Below are positions 17,403-21,506 of a DNA stretch of 21,506 bases, one piece after another. The notes under the pieces are model-generated. The model worked only from the letters and a program-made list of their open reading frames with translations, had not been told where the DNA came from and did not search any database. Origin of the DNA: Guillardia theta CCMP2712 (taxonomy: Eukaryota > Cryptophyceae > Pyrenomonadales > Geminigeraceae); the NCBI RefSeq assembly GCF_000315625.1, contig NW_005434456.1, positions 18,991 to 40,496 of the forward strand, given 5' to 3'. Position numbers and translations under genes: made by a program. The first letter of the stretch is position 1, and every line of letters starts with the position of its first letter.

Positions 17403-20093
17403 TTAGACGCGGTCGAAGACAAGGCTGCGAGGAACTTGAGTGAGAAGAGAAAAAAACAGCGCGAAGGCAGGGGGGGGAGGGGGGAGGGGGAGGGAGTGGG
17501 AGAGCCAGTTGTGTAGAACGAGAGAGGGAGGGAGGGAGGGAGGGAGGGAGGGAGGGGATCGACATACCAGGCATTGGTGCCACCAAAGCCGAAGCTGTTG
17601 GACATTACGCGGTTGACCTGAAAGGTTGTCAGAGGAATCATCCTTGACGCTTCCACCGCCAACAGCAACACCAACAGCTCCATCATCATCATCTCCTCCT
17701 CCTCCTCCTCCTCCATCGTCATCATCTCCGTCATCACTCACTTTGCCGTCATATCTCTTCCTCAAGATATTGAGACCCTCAGACTCGTCGCAGATATCCT
17801 TGATGTGAGCAGACTGATCGAACACGTTACTGATCCTCCCCTCCATCTCCTCCTCCCTCCCTCCTCTCTTCTCCTCACCTCCGCCAAGAAGTCATTCTGC
17901 ATCATTAAGATCGAGTAGATCGCCTCGTGGACACCCGCAGCCCTACCCCAGCACGTCAGATGTCCCGCAACCTTCTCCTCTCTCCTCCTACCCGAGCGAG
18001 TGTCCGGAGATTGACTTGGTAGACCCAACGAAGGGAGAGTATCCCCTGCTCGGCAGTGAGCAGACGGAGGTGAAGGTGCGCGAAGGAAGGAGGAGGTGGC
18101 AAGAGAAAGGAGGAATAGGATGATGATGAGGAGGGAGGAGGAGGAGGAGAGTGGTGGTGGTGGTGGTGGTGGTGGTGGTGGAGGAGGAGGAGGAGGAGGA
18201 GGAGGAGGAGGAGGAGGAGGGGACGGGAAGGAGGAGGACGAAGGAGGAAGGAGGTAGGGAGGACGAGAAGGTAGGAGGGAGAGGGGAGGGAGGAGGCACC
18301 TGGATGGATCCTTGACAAAGGCCCTCTTGATCGCCTCGAGCTCCATCGCGTCTCCTACTGGAGTTGAAGTTCCATGACAGTTGATGTAGTCAACTTTTCT
18401 CTCCCCGTGGGGACCCTGACATACTCTCAGCTCCCTCCCAGCTCCCTCCCAGCTCCTCTTACCTTGTTCGCCATGCCGAGAGCAATCTTCATACACTCTT
18501 CTCCTCCGAAGCCTGAGGGAGCCACCATGTCGTACCTTCACCAAAAGTCACCTAAAGCCCGTTGTTCCTCCTCCTCCTCACCCGTCAGAGTTCGCACCAT
18601 ATCCAGTGAGCTCCGCATAGATCTTAGCTCCGCGAGCCTGTACCATATCCATCACACACCCTCCCTTGCTCACGGACTCTCCCTCCCTCTCCCTCTCCCT
18701 CTCCCTCTCCCTCTCCCTCTCCCTCTCCCTCTCCCTCTCCCCTCCTTAAAATGAACTTCTCGACTCCCCTTTCTCCTCCTCTTCCCGTCCCTCTCCGAAT
18801 CTCATCCTGACCTTGGCATGTTCGTACTCTTCGAGGATCAGAACTCCTCCTCCTCCAGCAATCACGAATCCATCGCGAGTCTTGTCGAAGGCTCTCGAGG
18901 CCGTTTTGGGGGAGTCGTTGTACCTGTACCAAGCGTGAAAGACAGAACAGGACGGTGAAGGGACAGGAGAGGAAGAGCGCGGAGGGACAAGGGCTTGTGG
19001 GGCAAGAAGGAGGAGGAGGGGGGGGCAGGAGGAGGAGGTGGAGGAGGAGGAGGAGGAGGAGGAGGAGCTTACTTGCTCGAAAGTGCTCCCATGCAGTCAA
19101 ACATGGCAGTGAACTCCCAGCCATCAGCCTCTCCGGCACCGCAGGCAGCCAACTTTGCTTTGCCCAGCTGGATCTGAGTTCAAGAAACAAGTCAGATGAC
19201 CTGGTAACGAGATGCAGTATCTCCATCGAAACCCATGGGACAGCCAAAACCTCATCTCCCACTTCCTCCTCTAGCCTCCCCACCATCAACGCGCCCTCTG
19301 CCCACACCTGCTCCATGCCGACTCCGATGCAGTGAGCTCCAGTGGAGCAGGCGGAGGAGATGGAGAATGAGGGGCCCTGGAGCTTGAACGCAGTAGCGAG
19401 GATGGCAGAGACCGAGGATCCCATAGATCGGGTCACCCTGTAAGGACCGACCTTGTTCGCCCAACGGGGAGCCTGGCTACGAACCGCCTCCACAGTCTCC
19501 ATCATGTCCTGCACTGAAGCTCCTCCCTGCCCGAGGATAGAGGCGAAGTCGGGGTTACCCTGATACTCCGACTCCTTGAGCCCTGAGTCGTTGATGGCGT
19601 CCTGAAGGGCCAGGTACGCGTACTTGGCGTGAGGCCCCATGAAGCGGAGGGTCTGGCGGGGAATCCTCTCCTTGATCTCCTCCTCTGTGAGCTCGGGCCA
19701 TCCGCACACCTGCGATTTGAGCCCGTTGTCTGCGAAGTCCTGTCTGAAGCGGATTCCGCTCTTAGCCTCTTTGAGAGAGGATGTAACGTCATCGAGGGTG
19801 TTGCCGAGGCAGGAGTTGATACCCATGCCAGTCACTACCACTCTGCACAGGCCGTCCGCCTGCATCCTCACCGCCAGCAAAGAGCTGCTTGCTCGAGCCC
19901 GTGGGGTGAGGGAAGGGATCGCCGACTTGGCAGCGCCCGAGCGAACATGGCGACCAGGTAGAAGCGGCGTCGATGACGAGAAGGAAGTGCAGGAGGAGGG
20001 AAGGGAGGAGGTGGTGGCAGGGAAGGGGGAGGAGGGGAGGAGGAACGACGTCGCGGACGCCAACAGCGAACAAGCGATCGAGGCGCGCAGCAT
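17403..20093 (-). CDS. Beta-ketoacyl-ACP synthase, FabB (KAS I) type, predicted plastid-targeted
   Basis: Eleven exons on the minus strand: 20093-19308, 19173-19073, 18923-18812, 18637-18582, 18535-18463, 18415-18300, 18045-17992, 17942-17879, 17840-17742, 17617-17568 and 17424-17403; 1533 nt, 510 residues. It condenses acyl-ACP with malonyl-ACP in type II fatty-acid synthesis. The thiolase-fold catalytic set is present: Cys249 (SSACSTGAH), His390 ([11 protein letters not shown]), Lys425 and His430 ([14 protein letters not shown]), plus the C-terminal [12 protein letters not shown] loop. Motifs such as [24 protein letters not shown] and [12 protein letters not shown] resemble bacterial FabB. 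The N-terminus is a hydrophobic signal ([16 protein letters not shown]) followed by Phe17 and about 60 Ser/Thr/Pro/Arg-rich residues: a bipartite presequence as in secondary red-plastid algae. The 38-nt intron 17841-17878 has a repetitive GAG acceptor, so that junction could move by a few codons. Confidence 0.93.
18046..18299 (-). repeat. Trinucleotide-repeat intron in the ketoacyl synthase gene
   Basis: This 254-nt intron contains GGT repeats (about 18151-18181) and GGA/GAG repeats (about 18181-18220) as read on the plus strand. On the coding strand these are pyrimidine-rich, in the acceptor-side half of the intron. Confidence 0.85.
18684..18741 (+). repeat. (CCCTCT)n hexanucleotide repeat in the ketoacyl synthase intron
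   Basis: About nine copies within the 174-nt intron 18638-18811. On the coding strand it reads as a purine (GAGGGA) run. Confidence 0.9.
19018..19067 (+). repeat. GGA-rich repeat in the ketoacyl synthase intron
   Basis: GGA/GGAGGA run just inside the donor end of the 149-nt intron 18924-19072. The coding strand is C/T-rich. Confidence 0.8.
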
Positions 20094-20109
20094 GGCGTGA
20101 ACGGCGGCC

Positions 20110-20360
20110 GATCTACAGTGGGTGGGTGCTTCAAAGGTAGGGTGTCACACTATTGGGGTAGGTGGGGGCTATCATTTGGGTAAATCTTGGTAGGTAGGGG
20201 TCTGCAGAATAATGCTCAATACCGGTGTAATAAACATTATAAAATGGTGTACTTTGAAATGAGGTGGGGTCCTGACTTGAATGGTAGAACAGCTATGGGT
20301 GTCGTAATTTGAAATTTAGGGTGGGGGTTATCACCCTTACCCCCTCTTACCCCTTGAAGA
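20110..20360. repeat. GGGGT-rich dispersed block
   Basis: GGGTGGG, GGTAGGG and TGGGGT words dominate, with a short C-rich end (CCCTTACCCCCTCTTACCCC, about 20335-20354). The content matches the blocks at 4640-5930 and 15430-15960. The block begins about 15-20 bp upstream of the ketoacyl synthase start codon. Confidence 0.55.
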
Positions 20361-20459
20361 CAGTGTGGGATCCTTAGATGTGAAATTTTGAAAATGAAAC
20401 CGGTCAAAAGTTCAAATATTCAGCTACAATATACCATATTTAGAGTGACAGGGTGAAAA

Positions 20460-21340
20460 TTGAGCCTGACTTCAACGCAGCCAGTCCCTCCGGGTGCCCC
20501 GGGTCGTTTCCCGTCCACAGGCAGTGCGCGGCATCCGACGGAGCCTCGGACTCACTCGGAGTACGGTCAGACGGTGAGTCAGGTTACTGAGCGGCGCCCG
20601 CCCGGGCGGGGCCCGGCGGCAAAGTAGGCGGGGCACTGCAGCCGCCAGCCGGCGGCCACTGTCGGTTCAACGCCAGTTCCGAAGTTCACTGAGTGGCACC
20701 GGGCACCGGGGTTGGATCGGATGACTCGTGACTCGTGATGCGGCTGCCAGTCACTCGGAGCGGTCCGGCGAGACTCTCACCGGGCGGGCCGACGCCGGCC
20801 GGCACATGCGGCCGTCTCCGGTACGGTCCCGGCGGGAGGCCGGCTCAGTAACCGTCGGAACCCGGCCCTGACCGTCACTAGTACGCCGTTTCAAAGTTCA
20901 AGCCTAGCACTGCCAGGGCTAGTACTACGGTACCGTAGTACCGTACGGCTGAGCCGCTGAGCCGCCCCGGGCCTGCCTCCAAGCGGCCTGGCTCCGGGAG
21001 TCCGAGTGTCGTACGGTAATCGGGACCGCCGCCCCCCCGCGGGGGGCCGCCCGCGGCGCCGGGCCGCACGCCGGTTCAGCAGCCCGGCCGCACCGATCAT
21101 CATGGCGGATCGGCCCTTGACTGATTCAAGTGACTCAGCTGGGGGCTCAGTCACGGTGCCACGGTCACCCCGGTGGCCCGCCGGACGGTACGGTCGGACT
21201 TCCGAATTTCAACCGGGCCCCGTACAGTCGGTGGGGGGCAATCATCAATTTCCAATCAACAAATTTTGTCCCGGGGCGCGACCGCAGGCGGCCACACCAG
21301 GTGACTTAGACTTACCGTATAATGCGGGGCCGTGTTGACT
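20460..21340. repeat. GC-rich dispersed patch
   Basis: About 0.9 kb of CG-dense sequence. It shares CTGAGTGGCACC (20689-20700), as a reverse complement, with GGTGCCACTCAG at 432-443; TCGGACTCACT with the patch near 418-428; and GTTCCGAAGTT with 4340-4460. The shared words suggest degenerate copies of one repeat family. Confidence 0.45.
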
Positions 21341-21506
21341 TCTTCAAGTGACTTTCGGTTTTTTTTAACTGTCTGACTAGTACCACTACCCCTAGTTTAG
21401 CCCTCAGAAACCAGGGTAGCGGAAAGTGCGAAATGACCCACCCTACACAAACTCTGGGGATAGAGGGGGAGGGGCGGGAGAGGCTCCCCGATAGAACGCC
21501 TGGCGG

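Larger units (their letters stand above)
20094..21506. other. Intergenic region, GGGGT-rich then strongly GC-rich
   Basis: Upstream of the ketoacyl synthase. Bases 20110-20360 are G-rich with GGGGT words. Bases 20360-20460 are AT-richer. Bases 20460-21340 are strongly GC-rich with CCGG, GCCGGC and short words shared with 310-485 and 4340-4460. Bases 21370-21480 return to ACCCC/GGGG words. Open frames in the GC-rich part are Arg/Gly/Pro-rich and show no domain or splice pattern, so no gene is called. Confidence 0.5.

Noticed and set aside
17762-18544. 260-codon minus-strand open frame
   Set aside because: It reads through several introns of the ketoacyl synthase gene. Only the short pieces matching exons 6 and 8 are coding, and they continue in other frames after splicing.
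20878-21338. Arg/Gly/Pro-rich open frames in the GC-rich patch
   Set aside because: They occur on both strands as expected for GC-rich DNA with few stops, and have no domains.

Overview
This is nuclear DNA from a eukaryote with many short introns. GT-AG introns were placed by hand, and reading phase is conserved across every junction given below. Most are 37-73 nt long. The longer ones are mostly swollen by microsatellites. One protein has an N-terminus typical of a plastid protein in an alga with a secondary red plastid: a signal peptide, then Phe and a Ser/Thr/Arg-rich transit region. Together with the compact introns and mixed base composition this suggests a cryptophyte-like alga, possibly Guillardia or a relative. 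The lineage is an inference, not proven.

Layout. (1) 558-1943, minus: a six-exon medium-chain quinone oxidoreductase with a possible organelle presequence. (2) 1944-3194: repeat-rich intergenic DNA with pyrimidine tandem repeats, an AT-rich block and a CAG/GGT/GGC low-complexity stretch. (3) 3273-4091, plus: an eight-exon ubiquitin-conjugating enzyme of the UBE2W / plant UBC16 type, whose exons are too short to stand out as an open frame. (4) 4092-6422: a GC-rich patch, a large block rich in GGGGT/ACCCC words, and possible 5' leader sequence. (5) 6423-13777, plus: an 18-exon, 2091-residue four-repeat voltage-gated cation channel. It has a C2 domain in the linker between repeats I and II and an unusual Q/D/D/D pore ring. 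(6) 14050-15276, minus: a tentative eight-exon gene of unknown function. (7) 15277-16231: another GGGGT/ACCCC block and a purine-rich leader. (8) 16232-17107, plus: a single-exon Pho80/P-U-type cyclin. (9) 17403-20093, minus: an eleven-exon FabB-type beta-ketoacyl-ACP synthase predicted to be plastid-targeted. (10) 20094-21506: GGGGT-rich and very GC-rich intergenic DNA without a supported gene.

The genes do not form a pathway. They look like independent housekeeping and signalling genes: fatty-acid synthesis, ubiquitin transfer, redox metabolism, membrane excitability and cyclin-CDK control. Two pairs are convergent: channel with the hypothetical gene, and cyclin with the ketoacyl synthase. 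The GGGGT/ACCCC blocks all lie upstream of genes. The most unusual item is the channel, which combines four channel repeats, an embedded C2 domain with substituted calcium-ligand positions, and a non-canonical filter.
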